53,618 nt of DNA from Prevotella sp. P6B1 (GTDB taxonomy: Bacteria; Bacteroidota; Bacteroidia; Bacteroidales; Bacteroidaceae). Positions within the stretch are counted from its first letter, which is position 1. Each line of letters begins with the position of its first letter. The notes under the pieces are model-generated. The model had not been told where the DNA came from. It made no database searches and was given only the letters and a program-made list of their open reading frames with translations. Position numbers and translations under genes: made by a program. The stretch covers positions 1 through 53,618 of the forward strand of contig NZ_JNKF01000003.1 of the NCBI RefSeq assembly GCF_000702825.1. The letters are read 5' to 3'. Shown piece by piece: positions 1-8,211 of the stretch.

Positions 1-200
1 GTCCGCATTGAATAACATAGAGCATTAATCCGATTTTCACCGGGCTATTCTCTACTATAGGGAAGGTTGGATACGCGTTACTCACCCGTGCGCCGGTCGC
101 CATCAATCAAAGCAAGCTTCGATCATGCTGCCCCTCGACTTGCATGTGTTAAGCCTGTAGCTAGCGTTCATCCTGAGCCAGGATCAAACTCTTCATTGTA
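1..200 (-). rRNA. rrs: 16S ribosomal RNA, 5' end only (partial)
   Basis: The minus strand contains the universal 16S start motif AGAGTTTGATCCTGGCTCAG, reading leftward from about position 194, followed by the V1 region and GGCGCACGGGTGAGTAACGC. The mature 5' end should lie near 199-200. The rest of the gene runs off the left edge of the window. The V1 text (GGGGCAGCATGATC) is of the Prevotella kind, which supports the taxonomic call. No tRNA or 23S sequence is inside the window. Confidence 0.97.
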
Positions 201-470
201 TAAAATATCTTCGATATTTTCTACGAGTCTTCGTCGTCGCTCGGAAATTGAAAGCAAGCTTTCATTTCTCTCGCTCCTAGAAGCCTTGTAAATTTAATCA
301 TTATCTGTTTCAGAACGACTATCCAAGATTCTTTTTTCAAAGAATTGAAACGGTTTGTTTCTTGTTACCCAAGAGTATTTCTACTCTTGCTTCTTGTACT
401 ACTTCTGTCTATGTAAATCTTTCAAAGAACTCTTTCTTAGTGTGCTATCGTTTTTGAGCGAAAGCGGGTG
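201..470 (-). other. rRNA operon leader with three hairpins and boxA-like repeats
   Basis: This is the transcribed leader between the rRNA promoter and the 16S 5' end; it holds no credible gene. Three short hairpins are visible: AAAATATC (202-209) with GATATTTT (213-220), ATTCTTT (328-334) with AAAGAAT (339-345), and CAAGAGTA (370-377) with TACTCTTG (382-389). On the minus strand TTCTTTGAA occurs twice (336-344 and 421-429). The second copy sits in AGTTCTTTGAA, which resembles the boxA antitermination element found in rRNA leaders. The hairpin at 202-220 directly abuts the 16S end and may belong to the processing stem. The hairpins are read directly; the boxA and processing roles are inferred. 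Confidence 0.65.
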
Positions 471-502
471 CAAAGGTACGGTATTTTTTCTTTTCCACCA
501 AA
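471..502 (-). promoter_or_regulatory. rRNA operon promoter (Bacteroidetes type)
   Basis: On the minus strand TTTG (502-499) is followed after exactly 20 bases by TACCTTTG (478-471). This is a full match to the Bacteroidetes primary-sigma consensus TTTG-N19-21-TAnnTTTG. An A/T-rich tract lies upstream, as expected for a strong rRNA promoter. It predicts transcription starting near 465 and a leader of about 265 nt. Confidence 0.85.
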
Positions 503-592
503 TATTTTCCCAAAAAAATTCCCAAAAACATGAAAGTTTTCGGGAATGTTTACATATTTGAATTTTTCACCTCTTATTATATATAATGTACG

Positions 593-609
593 CGAGAAGC
601 CTATTCTCG
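593..609 (-). terminator. small hairpin at the 3' end of the BI-1 gene
   Basis: CGAGAA (593-598) pairs with TTCTCG (604-609) around a 5-base loop that includes the BI-1 stop codon. No proper T-run follows on the minus strand, so this is a weak terminator candidate. Transcription from BI-1 would otherwise read into the rRNA promoter. Confidence 0.3.
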
Positions 610-1326
610 ACGTCCAAAAATACGCAACAGATAAATAAAGAGGTTAATGAAGTCCAAATAGAGGGTCAAAGCACCCAAAAGTGCCATCTTTTGAGCAGCC
701 TCTCCTGCATCGGGTGCCATCAAAAGCATATTTTTGATTTTCTGAGAATCGTAAGCAGTAAGACCCACGAATATCAAAACGCCCAGATAGCTTACAATCA
801 TTTCAAGACCAGAACTCTTCAGGAAGATATTCACAACAGTAGCGATAATAATACCAATCAACGCCATGAAGAGAATCTTTCCCATCGACGAAAGATCGAT
901 CTTGGTAGTATAACCGATGAGTGCCATTACTGCAAACGTACCAGCAGTGATAAAGAATACGCTGGCGATACTCGACATTGTATAGATAATGAAGATAGAC
1001 GAGAACAATGCACCATTAATAACCGAATACAATACAAACAGCAACGTAGCTGTAGTAAGCGATAACCGGTTAATAGCAGCACTTACGCCAAATACGATGG
1101 CGAACTCAGCTATTACCAGCCCCCAAAGGAGTACACTGTTAGAATACAAGGCGGCAAGAACGCCTGGACTAGTAGCCACGCCATACGCTGTAACACCTGT
1201 AAGCACAAGGGCCAGCGTCATCCACACATACACTTTCCGTATCAATGCGGGAAAAGCAGCCGACATAGAGAGCTCTCGCTCACGTGTCAGACCATCAAAG
1301 TTAAATTCGTTATAATTCATACTCAT
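601..1326 (-). CDS. Bax inhibitor-1/YccA family integral membrane protein
   Basis: This 241-residue protein has about seven hydrophobic segments from residue 30 to the C-terminus, a short polar N-terminus and a basic tail ending GRRE. That is the size and layout of the BI-1/YccA (UPF0005) family. Conserved-looking features include the PALIRKVYVWMTLAL entry into helix 1 and the late AYDSQKIK loop, where the family has a conserved Asp-containing pH/Ca2+ sensor. Family members are inner-membrane proteins linked to calcium leak and stress, and YccA modulates FtsH; the role here is unknown. A second ATG two codons in (1320) is an equally good start. It stands alone between the rRNA operon and the divergent lut operon. 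Confidence 0.9.
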   Translation of the reverse strand: MSMNYNEFNFDGLTRERELSMSAAFPALIRKVYVWMTLALVLTGVTAYGVATSPGVLAALYSNSVLLWGLVIAEFAIVFGVSAAINRLSLTTATLLFVLYSVINGALFSSIFIIYTMSSIASVFFITAGTFAVMALIGYTTKIDLSSMGKILFMALIGIIIATVVNIFLKSSGLEMIVSYLGVLIFVGLTAYDSQKIKNMLLMAPDAGEAAQKMALLGALTLYLDFINLFIYLLRIFGRRE

Positions 1327-1371
1327 TATTTTATTTCGAGATTCATTAATAATACTGCAAATTTAATGCCA

Positions 1372-1379
1372 CAAAGGTA
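1372..1379 (-). promoter_or_regulatory. -7 element of the BI-1 promoter
   Basis: TACCTTTG on the minus strand matches the TAnnTTTG element and lies about 45 bases before the BI-1 start. No clear TTTG is found 19-21 bases upstream (the position reads TATG), so the -33 element is weak. Confidence 0.55.
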
Positions 1380-1452
1380 AGCATTTACTTTTAATAAAAC
1401 ATAAATAAGCAACAAAAATACCGTTTTATTAGTATTTTTGGAAATTTTTCAC

Positions 1453-1460
1453 TATATTTG
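1453..1460 (+). promoter_or_regulatory. -7 element of the lut operon promoter
   Basis: TATATTTG matches TAnnTTTG and lies 46 bases before the lutA ATG. A TTTG is present at 1437-1440, but at a spacing of 12 rather than about 20. The element lies within the in-frame upstream extension of lutA, which argues that translation starts at 1507. Confidence 0.5.
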
Positions 1461-1506
1461 TACCCATGAACAACTAAAATGCAAATATAATAATACACTA
1501 ACGAAA

Positions 1507-2244
1507 ATGAAGATCGGTTTATTTATTCCCTGCTATGTTGACGTGGTTTATCCTCATGTAGGAGTAGCCACTTACAAACTATTAAAGCATCTGGGGCTGG
1601 ATGTGGAATACCCACTGAACCAGACCTGCTGCGGACAACCGATGGCTAATGCCGGATTTGAGGGACAAGCTATCCCACTTGCCGAAAAGTTTGAAGACAA
1701 ATTCAAAGGTTTCGACTATGTGGTATCACCCTCGGTTAGTTGTACTGCGTTTATTAAGTTAAACTATCCCCGCCTACTAAAAGGTAAAACAGAGTGCGAG
1801 ACAGCCAAGAAAGCGATGGACGTTGTTGAGTTTCTGCATGATGTAGTGAAGGTCAACCATCCATTAGGTACCTTTCCCCACAAAGTTAGTTTGCACAACT
1901 CTTGTCATGGTGTGAGAGAATTGGGCTTGAGTTCGCCAAGCGAGGAGAGTATTCCGAAGTTCAACAAAATCAAGGACTTGCTGAACCTTGTAGAGGGCAT
2001 ACAGGTATTAGAGCCTGAACGCCCCGACGAATGTTGCGGTTTTGGCGGTATGTTCTCGGTTGAGGAGACAGCCATTAGCGAGCAGATGGGTATAGATAAA
2101 GTGCAGCGCCATATGAAGACTGGTGCGCGATTTGTAACAGGTCCCGACTGTTCGTGCCTGATGCACATGGCAGGTGTTGCCAAGAAACGAGGCTTGGATG
2201 TGGAGTTCAAGCATGTGGTAGAAATCTTAGCAGCAGAGCTGTGA
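1507..2244 (+). CDS. lutA: lactate utilization protein A, (Fe-S)-binding CCG-domain subunit
   Basis: This is subunit A of the LutABC L-lactate oxidation complex, which converts lactate to pyruvate in the cytoplasm using Fe-S clusters. The 245-residue protein carries two cysteine-rich CCG modules, seen as CCGQPMANAGF (about residues 40-50) and CCGFGGMFSV (about 177-186), plus a HNSCHG motif. Length is normal for LutA/YkgE. I use the ATG at 1507 (MKIGLFIPCYVD), the usual family N-terminus. A longer in-frame reading from a TTG at 1438 would contain the promoter element. It is first in the operon; lutB follows after 31 bp filled with heptad repeats. Confidence 0.93.
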   Translation: MKIGLFIPCYVDVVYPHVGVATYKLLKHLGLDVEYPLNQTCCGQPMANAGFEGQAIPLAEKFEDKFKGFDYVVSPSVSCTAFIKLNYPRLLKGKTECETAKKAMDVVEFLHDVVKVNHPLGTFPHKVSLHNSCHGVRELGLSSPSEESIPKFNKIKDLLNLVEGIQVLEPERPDECCGFGGMFSVEETAISEQMGIDKVQRHMKTGARFVTGPDCSCLMHMAGVAKKRGLDVEFKHVVEILAAEL

Positions 2245-2250
2245 GATTAT

Positions 2251-2275
2251 CATTAAACATTAAAGAATAAACATT
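2251..2275 (+). repeat. heptad repeat in the lutA-lutB spacer
   Basis: Three 7-base units (CATTAAA 2251-2257, CATTAAA 2258-2264, GAATAAA 2265-2271) and a partial CATT abut the lutB ATG exactly. There is no Shine-Dalgarno sequence; the A-rich repeat occupies the ribosome-binding region. Confidence 0.7.
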
Positions 2276-3646
2276 ATGAGTACAGCACATAGTATCGCAG
2301 CGAAGGAGTTCTTGAAGAACCAAACATACGCAAAATGGCACGATGCCACTTTCTGGGCGGTACGCACCAAACGTGACAATATGGCATACGGACTTGACGA
2401 ATGGGAACAGCTACGCGAGAAGGCCAGCGACATCAAACGCCACACCATCACCCATTTAGACAAGTATCTTGACCAGTTTGCAACTAAAGCGGAAGAAAAC
2501 GGTTGTATTGTGCATTGGGCCAAGGATGCGCACGAATTCAACGAGATTGTGTTTGGCATTTTAAAGAACCACAATGTTAAGAAACTTGTTAAATCGAAAT
2601 CGATGCTGACGGAAGAGTGTGAGATGAATCCATACCTCGAGCAGCATGGTATCGAAGTGGTCGAAACCGACTTAGGCGAACGTATCATCCAGTTGAAAGG
2701 TCAGGCACCAAGCCATATTGTGATGCCAGCTATCCACTTGAATCACGACGATGTTGGCGAACTATTCGAGGAGAAACTTGGCAGCGAAAAGGGCAACCAC
2801 GACCCCACGTACCTTACTTATGTAGCCCGATTGAGTCTGCGCAACGAGTTTCTTACTGCAGATGCAGGCATGACAGGCGCCAACTTTGGAATCGCAGAAA
2901 CAGGCGATATTGTAGTTTGCACCAATGAAGGTAATGCCGACATGTCGACCTCGTGCCCCAAACTGCACATTGCAGCGATAGGATTAGAGAAGATTATTCC
3001 TAATTATGATTGCTTGGCCGTATTCCAGCGCATGCTTTGTAGAGCTGGCACAGGACAACCCACTACCACGTTCACCTCACATTTCCGTAAGGCACGTCCT
3101 ACAGCCAACCCTATGCACATTGTACTGGTAGACAACGGACGCAGCGATTGGATTGGCAACGCAGACCACTGGGAGGCACTGAAGTGTATACGCTGCGGAT
3201 CATGCATGAACACCTGTCCCGTATATCGCCGTAGTGGTGGCTATTCGTACAGCTACTTCATACCAGGTCCCATTGGCATAAACCTTGGCATGCTTCGCGA
3301 TCCACAAAAGCATTCTGGTAATGTAAGTGCTTGCACTCTGTGCAACTCATGCCAGACGCTCTGCCCTGCCAAGGTAAACTTAGGCGACCAGATTTACATG
3401 TGGCGTCAGCAGTTAGACGAGTTCGGTACTGCTAACCCGCAAAAGAAGATGATGTGCAAGGGCATGAGTATGGTATATGGTAATGAGGGCGTTTACAATA
3501 TCGGTACGGCTCTGGCTCATTGGGCCAACCTCATTCCATCTCCACTTATCAACTGCGGCATGAATCCATGGGCCGAGGGGCATAAGATGATGAAATTTCC
3601 AAAGGAAACATTCCACTCGCTATGGAAGAAAGGAAAAGTAAAATAA
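2276..3646 (+). CDS. lutB: lactate utilization protein B, iron-sulfur subunit
   Basis: This 456-residue protein is the LutB/YkgF subunit of the lactate oxidation complex. The N-terminal two thirds form a LUD-type domain (AETGDIVVCTNEGNAD around residues 204-219). The C-terminal third has two ferredoxin-like 4Fe-4S motifs, CIRCGSCMNTCP (about 303-314) and CTLCNSCQTLCP (about 353-364). Length matches known LutB proteins (about 470). It lies between lutA and lutC in the canonical order, separated from lutC by 23 bp of heptad repeat. Confidence 0.94.
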   Translation: MSTAHSIAAKEFLKNQTYAKWHDATFWAVRTKRDNMAYGLDEWEQLREKASDIKRHTITHLDKYLDQFATKAEENGCIVHWAKDAHEFNEIVFGILKNHNVKKLVKSKSMLTEECEMNPYLEQHGIEVVETDLGERIIQLKGQAPSHIVMPAIHLNHDDVGELFEEKLGSEKGNHDPTYLTYVARLSLRNEFLTADAGMTGANFGIAETGDIVVCTNEGNADMSTSCPKLHIAAIGLEKIIPNYDCLAVFQRMLCRAGTGQPTTTFTSHFRKARPTANPMHIVLVDNGRSDWIGNADHWEALKCIRCGSCMNTCPVYRRSGGYSYSYFIPGPIGINLGMLRDPQKHSGNVSACTLCNSCQTLCPAKVNLGDQIYMWRQQLDEFGTANPQKKMMCKGMSMVYGNEGVYNIGTALAHWANLIPSPLINCGMNPWAEGHKMMKFPKETFHSLWKKGKVK

Positions 3647-3667
3647 CTTTAAACATTGAACATTAAG
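3647..3667 (+). repeat. heptad repeat in the lutB-lutC spacer
   Basis: CTTTAAA (3647-3653), CATTGAA (3654-3660) and CATTAAG (3661-3667) follow the lutB stop and end two bases before the lutC ATG. It is the same repeat style as in the lutA-lutB spacer. Confidence 0.65.
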
Positions 3668-3669
3668 TT

Positions 3670-4263
3670 ATGAGTAACAAAGATGATATTCTGAAAAGAT
3701 ATAGGACAAATGTGAGAGAGAAATTCGACATGCCCGATTTGAGTGATATCAAAGCTACCACCTACCCCAACCCACTGGTTCAGTTTGTGAAGATGACAGA
3801 GATGGTGGGCGGACAAGTGATAGAAGTAGATCCTGGCCGCGATATCAATCTGCTTATCAAGGAACTGTTTCCTGATGCCAAGGAGATTGCCTCAAATCTG
3901 CCAGAGATAACCATCGCCACCAGAAATCCTGATACGGTTGGCAGAGCCCGCGATCTGAACGGAACAGATGTTGGCATTATCCGAGGAAAGTTTGGTATAG
4001 CAGAAAACGCGTGCATATGGATTCCACAAACCATGAAGGAGAAAGCAATTTGCTTTATATCCGAAAATCTGATTATCTTGCTCCCCAAAAGTAAGATTGT
4101 AAACAACATGCACGAGGCTTACAAACGCATCGAGTTTGATAAGGAGTACGATGGCTATGGTACATTTATCAGCGGCCCATCGAAGACCGCAGACATTGCT
4201 CAAGTATTAGTAATGGGAGCACAAGCAGCTAGAACCGCAACGATTTTACTTATGCCGGAATAA
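3670..4263 (+). CDS. lutC: lactate utilization protein C (LUD domain)
   Basis: This 197-residue LUD-domain protein is the third subunit of LutABC. Visible LUD features are the [18 protein letters not shown] stretch, [11 protein letters not shown], and the C-terminal SGPSKTADI and [15 protein letters not shown] segments; the SGPSxTADI motif is typical of the family. Length is slightly below the usual 220-240. Its last 14 bases overlap the convergent aminotransferase gene, and the operon terminator lies beyond that inside the same aminotransferase gene. Confidence 0.92.
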   Translation: MSNKDDILKRYRTNVREKFDMPDLSDIKATTYPNPLVQFVKMTEMVGGQVIEVDPGRDINLLIKELFPDAKEIASNLPEITIATRNPDTVGRARDLNGTDVGIIRGKFGIAENACIWIPQTMKEKAICFISENLIILLPKSKIVNNMHEAYKRIEFDKEYDGYGTFISGPSKTADIAQVLVMGAQAARTATILLMPE

Positions 4264-5353
4264 AGCTATTCAAGAGGTTGATAATCGTATCAACCTCCTT
4301 TTTTGTCATAGCCTGATGGCAGGGGATACTAAGTTCCATAGCATGAATTTGCTCGGTAACGGGGAACGAGAGATTATTCCACTCACGATAACATTGCTGT
4401 TTATGAGGCGGTATTGGATAGTGTATTTGAGTCTCTACACCATGCTCACGAAGATATTGTTGCAATTGATCTCGATATTCACAAAAAACAGGAAATATAT
4501 GCCAAACACAATCCCGCTCATCACATGTATAGATAGACAAAAACGGATTTTTCACCTTATTTATATATAAAGAAGCAATCTCTTTACGGCAATGGTTTTC
4601 TTCGTCGAGGTATTTCAGCTTCACATCGAGCATGGCTGCCTGGATTTCATCTATACGCGAGTTATAACCTTGATAGTCGAATACATATTTCCTACCAGAG
4701 CCATAGTTCCCTAAAGAAGTAACCACGCGTGCCAATACTTCATCGTTGGTAGTCACAGCACCAGCATCGCCCAACGCACCTAAATTCTTGCCTGGATAGA
4801 AACTATGACCTGCAGCATCACCAAGCGAGCCTGTTCGTCTTTCACCAAATAGGCAACCATGTGCCTGAGCATTATCCTCGATAAGTTTCAACCCATATTT
4901 ACAACAGATATCACCTATCATTGAAGAATAGGCGCAACGACCATACAGATGAACAATCATGACAGCCCTAGTCTTAGGCGTAATGGCTGATTCTATCTTT
5001 GTTTCATCAATTTGGAGTGTATTGATATTCGGCTCCACAATAATGGGGGTCAAACCACATGCAGTAATGGCGAGAATAGAGGCGATATAGGTATTGGCTG
5101 GTACGATGATTTCATCCCCCTTCTGCATCACTCCCATCTCTATATAAGCACGCATAATCAGTTTCAATGCATCCAATCCATTAGCACATCCTATAGCGTA
5201 TTTAGTACCAATGTACTCAGCAAAATGTTCCTCAAATTTTCTTGTTGCCTCCCCCTTTATATACCAACCGCTTTCCATCACATGATTCACAGCCAAATGC
5301 AACTCATCGTCGTGTAAATCATTGAGAGCTTTCAGATCGAGATACTTTATCAT
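4250..5353 (-). CDS. DegT/DnrJ/EryC1/StrS aminotransferase, likely dTDP-3-oxo-6-deoxyhexose 3-transaminase
   Basis: This 367-residue PLP enzyme transfers an amino group to a keto-sugar nucleotide. The PLP lysine is K189 in [15 protein letters not shown], and the family motifs [21 protein letters not shown] and [10 protein letters not shown] are present. Together with the adjacent QdtA/FdtA-type ketoisomerase and acyltransferase this points to a QdtB/FdtB role, making dTDP-Qui3N or dTDP-Fuc3N. I use the ATG at 5353 ([11 protein letters not shown]), which overlaps the upstream TGA as ATGA; another ATG lies three codons earlier at 5362. Its 3' end overlaps lutC by 14 bp and contains the lut terminator. 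Confidence 0.88.
   Translation of the reverse strand: MIKYLDLKALNDLHDDELHLAVNHVMESGWYIKGEATRKFEEHFAEYIGTKYAIGCANGLDALKLIMRAYIEMGVMQKGDEIIVPANTYIASILAITACGLTPIIVEPNINTLQIDETKIESAITPKTRAVMIVHLYGRCAYSSMIGDICCKYGLKLIEDNAQAHGCLFGERRTGSLGDAAGHSFYPGKNLGALGDAGAVTTNDEVLARVVTSLGNYGSGRKYVFDYQGYNSRIDEIQAAMLDVKLKYLDEENHCRKEIASLYINKVKNPFLSIYTCDERDCVWHIFPVFCEYRDQLQQYLREHGVETQIHYPIPPHKQQCYREWNNLSFPVTEQIHAMELSIPCHQAMTKKEVDTIINLLNSFIPA
4274..4304 (+). terminator. rho-independent terminator of the lut operon, inside the aminotransferase coding sequence
   Basis: GAGGTTGATA (4274-4283), loop ATCG, TATCAACCTC (4288-4297), then CTTTTTT (4298-4304). It is a perfect 10 bp stem with a T-run on the plus strand, 10 bases after the lutC stop. 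The same bases encode the last residues of the minus-strand aminotransferase, so the terminator is embedded in coding sequence. Confidence 0.85.
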
Positions 5354-6285
5354 AACGCCCATTTATACCAATCGTAACATATGCCACGCCCACCGAAACC
5401 CTCTTTCTGATAAATCAACTGTTGATTGAGGTACGTACCTTGCTTTTCTGTCGATATACCAAAGTCGAAATAGGCATGACTCTTCAGCGATTGAGCAATC
5501 ACCTTCTCAAACAACAAATCGAGAGCATGTAGTTCTCTACCTCTTGGACTGGCAGCAATGTATTGCGAATGTACTACACGTTTAGTGACATAAAGCACGC
5601 AACCACCTATCGTCTGATGTTCCTCTTTCGCCACAAACAGTAGTATGTGCTCTGGCAGACGATTATGAAGCAATTCTATTTCTTCAACGGTATGAACCGG
5701 ATTCAGGCTATATCGCTCACGAAGATTATTCGAGAGAATCATCCAAAACTGACGATAATCTTCTGTTTGTTCTATCCTCACTCCAGCTTTTCTGGCTTTT
5801 TCTGCACCATTCTTTCTAATACGATACCACTCGTTCTGGTATTCACGAGTAATTGTAGATGACAATCCACGTGTGATACGCACATCGCACACCTCATTAA
5901 TCGCATACAGGTCCTCTTCGGATGGCTGTTGGTGATAAATCCATGGCACAGGCTTATAAACAACCTCTTTTAAACCCTCCGCACGCAGATTTGCATTAAT
6001 CATCCTGATTATTTCCACCACATCAGTAGCCGTGTTTCTTTCGTTCATTAGCAATCCGCCATAAGTCAGTCCTTGATGGGAATAGAATATATCACCATCC
6101 ACATTTCCAGGCAATAAGGCATAAAGTCGTCCGCGACGATAAATCATCAACGAGTGGTCTCTGAACCTATCAGCATGGTAATCCATATAGCGGCGATCGA
6201 AAAGAAATGTGCCATTCTTCGATGATGCCACGAAATCATTCCATTCGTCGACCAGCTCAGGTGAATATCGCCTTATTTCGAACAT
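5350..6285 (-). CDS. GNAT/FemAB-like acyltransferase, probable amino-sugar N-acyltransferase
   Basis: This 311-residue protein has the two-lobed look of FemAB-like GNAT proteins: an N-terminal half starting [18 protein letters not shown] with [13 protein letters not shown], and a C-terminal half with GGCVLYVT, an [11 protein letters not shown] segment and [11 protein letters not shown], the late motif seen in sugar-cluster members. It lies between the ketoisomerase (13 bp overlap) and the aminotransferase (4 bp ATGA overlap). The likely substrate is therefore the amino group of a dTDP-3-amino-3,6-dideoxyhexose. Known Qui3N/Fuc3N acyltransferases (QdtC, FdtC) have a left-handed beta-helix fold with hexapeptide repeats, which are absent here. 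The fold call is fairly firm; the substrate is inferred from context. Confidence 0.72.
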   Translation of the reverse strand: MFEIRRYSPELVDEWNDFVASSKNGTFLFDRRYMDYHADRFRDHSLMIYRRGRLYALLPGNVDGDIFYSHQGLTYGGLLMNERNTATDVVEIIRMINANLRAEGLKEVVYKPVPWIYHQQPSEEDLYAINEVCDVRITRGLSSTITREYQNEWYRIRKNGAEKARKAGVRIEQTEDYRQFWMILSNNLRERYSLNPVHTVEEIELLHNRLPEHILLFVAKEEHQTIGGCVLYVTKRVVHSQYIAASPRGRELHALDLLFEKVIAQSLKSHAYFDFGISTEKQGTYLNQQLIYQKEGFGGRGICYDWYKWAL

Positions 6286-6689
6286 CCTACATATTTTAGA
6301 AATTCATCATAATCGTATATATAATCTTCCTCATCATAGTGTTCCGAAGCTAGAACAAGACACACACCACCAGAAGAAAAATCATCAAGTGTTCGCCAGA
6401 TATTGGTATCAATCAGCAAGCCTTGCCATGGATGATTCAGAAGGACGGTCTTTCGTTCGAAGCCATTATCCAATGTTACATTGAATGAACCGCTCAGAGC
6501 GACGACAAACTGACGCAAACGTTTATGAGCATGTCCACCTCGACACTCGCCACTAGGTACATCGTAAACCCAATAGGCCCGTTTTATATCGAAGGGGACC
6601 ATCGACAGTGCCTCAGCAAAGGTCAGATTGCCACGCGGATCAGTGATTCTTGGCAAATCTACGATCTTGACATCCAAGCGGTTCATCAT
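6273..6689 (-). CDS. sugar 3,4-ketoisomerase, QdtA/FdtA cupin family
   Basis: This 138-residue cupin converts dTDP-4-keto-6-deoxyglucose to the 3-keto isomer. The signature is RGNLTFAEAL near the N-terminus, then RAYWVYDVPSG, GGHAHKRLRQF with the two catalytic histidines, and the C-terminal YIYDYDEFL. Length fits FdtA/QdtA (about 135-140). Whether the product has galacto (FdtA) or gluco (QdtA) configuration cannot be decided by eye. Two adjacent ATGs (6689, 6686) are possible starts. It sits 14 bp after purT and overlaps the acyltransferase by 13 bp; its substrate would come from RfbB in the same operon. Confidence 0.9.
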   Translation of the reverse strand: MMNRLDVKIVDLPRITDPRGNLTFAEALSMVPFDIKRAYWVYDVPSGECRGGHAHKRLRQFVVALSGSFNVTLDNGFERKTVLLNHPWQGLLIDTNIWRTLDDFSSGGVCLVLASEHYDEEDYIYDYDEFLKYVGCSK

Positions 6690-6703
6690 CCAGAAATCCT
6701 CTA

Positions 6704-7909
6704 TTAGTGTTCAAACTTTGTGTAAGGATCAGTTCCCAGCACGGTCTTAGCCAGTCGCTTAGCCTTGTCACGCAGCGCATTTACGTCGTCACCAACCTCG
6801 CCGTAGCAGAGTACTACACCCATACGACGCCCCTTGTGAGCCTCGGGCTTACCGAAGATACGGATACGTGTGCGATCCTCCTTCAGAGCTTCGTCAAAGT
6901 TGTAGTCGAGCAATGAACGATCAACAGGTGTTGAAGCCTCCTTTGGTGAGAGAATCACAGCCGATGCGCCAGCATGCTCAAGATGGATTGCGGGAATAGG
7001 CATTCCCATTACTGCACGGAAGTGTAGTTCAAACTCGCTCAGGTTGGTGGTATGTCCGAGTGTTACCATTCCGGTATCGTGTGGACGTGGACTCAACTCG
7101 CTGAAGATAACTTCACCCTGCTTGGTAAGGAAGAACTCAACGCCCCAGATACCAGCACCAGTAAGCGCCTTGGTTACCTTGTCGGCCATTATCTGAGCCT
7201 GCTTTAAGGCCTCATCAGATATCTTGTATGGCTGCCACGACTCACGGTAGTCGCCAGCTTTTTGTACGTGTCCGATAGGCGGACAGAACAGTGTTGGCCA
7301 ACCATTCTTCTGCGTAACCGTAAGTAGGGTAAACTCCGAATCAAAGTCGATAAACTCCTCGATGATTACCTCTTTCACATCGCCGCGACTACCTTCCATC
7401 GCCTCCTTAAAGGCCTGCTCCAATTCGTCGTCATTGTGTACATAGCTCTGGCCGTGACCAGACGATGACATCAGAGGTTTAACCACACATGGAAAACCGA
7501 TTTCATCAGCAGCATGTTTAAACTCATCGAAGGTCTTGGCATAGAAATACTTTGCTGTACGCAGTCCCAGTTCCTTCGATGCCAAGTCGCGGATAGCACG
7601 ACGATTCATGGTGAAGTTCACGGCACGAGCAGATGGAACCACCTGTATGCCCTGTTCCTCAAACTTGAAGAGTCGCTCTGTGCGGATAGCCTCAATCTCT
7701 GGCACGATGATGTCGGGCTTGTGCTTGTTTACCACAGCCTCCAGAGCATCTCCGTCGAGCATTGAGAACACCTCGCGCTCATCAGCCACCTGCATAGCTG
7801 GCGCATTGTCATAACGATCGCAGGCTATCACGTACTGTCCTGCACGCATAGCGGCTATCACGAACTCCTTACCGAGTTCACCTGAGCCTAGTAATAGTAT
7901 CTTTTTCAT
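6704..7909 (-). CDS. purT: formate-dependent phosphoribosylglycinamide formyltransferase
   Basis: PurT formylates GAR using formate and ATP, the third step of purine synthesis. The 401-residue ATP-grasp protein begins [16 protein letters not shown] and contains [48 protein letters not shown] and DTGMVTL, all typical of PurT. I use the ATG at 7909, which overlaps the TGA of the upstream small gene (ATGA). A longer in-frame reading to 8002 would lie inside that gene. It is embedded between rfbB and the amino-sugar genes, an unusual partner for sugar nucleotide synthesis. Confidence 0.95.
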   Translation of the reverse strand: MKKILLLGSGELGKEFVIAAMRAGQYVIACDRYDNAPAMQVADEREVFSMLDGDALEAVVNKHKPDIIVPEIEAIRTERLFKFEEQGIQVVPSARAVNFTMNRRAIRDLASKELGLRTAKYFYAKTFDEFKHAADEIGFPCVVKPLMSSSGHGQSYVHNDDELEQAFKEAMEGSRGDVKEVIIEEFIDFDSEFTLLTVTQKNGWPTLFCPPIGHVQKAGDYRESWQPYKISDEALKQAQIMADKVTKALTGAGIWGVEFFLTKQGEVIFSELSPRPHDTGMVTLGHTTNLSEFELHFRAVMGMPIPAIHLEHAGASAVILSPKEASTPVDRSLLDYNFDEALKEDRTRIRIFGKPEAHKGRRMGVVLCYGEVGDDVNALRDKAKRLAKTVLGTDPYTKFEH

Positions 7910-8211
7910 TTCTCTATGGTTTGTTTCAACATTTGCCACTCTGGTGTCACTGCCAACTTTCTTATGCACTGGTCTATACGTGCCATTGCGTCTTCCTGAC
8001 ACATGCCGAATCCCTTGGCTATCTCCTGCAGCGATTTGCGCTCGCAGCCCAACAGTCCGTAGTAATGCGTCACAGCCTCCTCTTCCTCAGGTGGCAACAG
8101 GTAGAGCAGATGCTCCAGATAGTGCTCCATCTGGGGAGTAACGCTGGTGGGATTGATACCAATACGCACCAGATACGAGTGTAGCTCTTTTGAAAGATTA
8201 TCTGTTGGCAT
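7906..8211 (-). CDS. small protein resembling sigma-70 region 4, function unknown
   Basis: This 101-residue protein starts [14 protein letters not shown] if the ATG at 8211 is used; another ATG at 8244 would add 11 residues and deepen the overlap with rfbB. The centre (about residues 38-88) reads [20 protein letters not shown], then [20 protein letters not shown] and a late IRKL. This resembles sigma-70 region 4 (LPxREREVIxxxYGL, TLEEIGxxFGxTRERVRQIE, AIRKLR). The recognition-helix arginines of real sigma factors are mostly missing, so DNA binding is uncertain, and no regions 1-3 are present. It overlaps rfbB by 14 bp and purT by 4 bp, so it is translated as part of this operon. Function not known. 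Confidence 0.6.
   Translation of the reverse strand: MPTDNLSKELHSYLVRIGINPTSVTPQMEHYLEHLLYLLPPEEEEAVTHYYGLLGCERKSLQEIAKGFGMCQEDAMARIDQCIRKLAVTPEWQMLKQTIEK

Noticed and set aside
67..291. 74-codon open frame over the 16S start
   Set aside because: Lies across the 16S rRNA 5' end and its leader; rRNA is the real feature.
586..1065. 159-codon open frame on the plus strand
   Set aside because: Antisense to the BI-1 gene, low-complexity polar translation, no promoter.
7910..8002. N-terminal extension of PurT
   Set aside because: The extension overlaps the small regulator-like gene in another frame; the ATG at 7909 gives the normal PurT N-terminus and an ATGA overlap.
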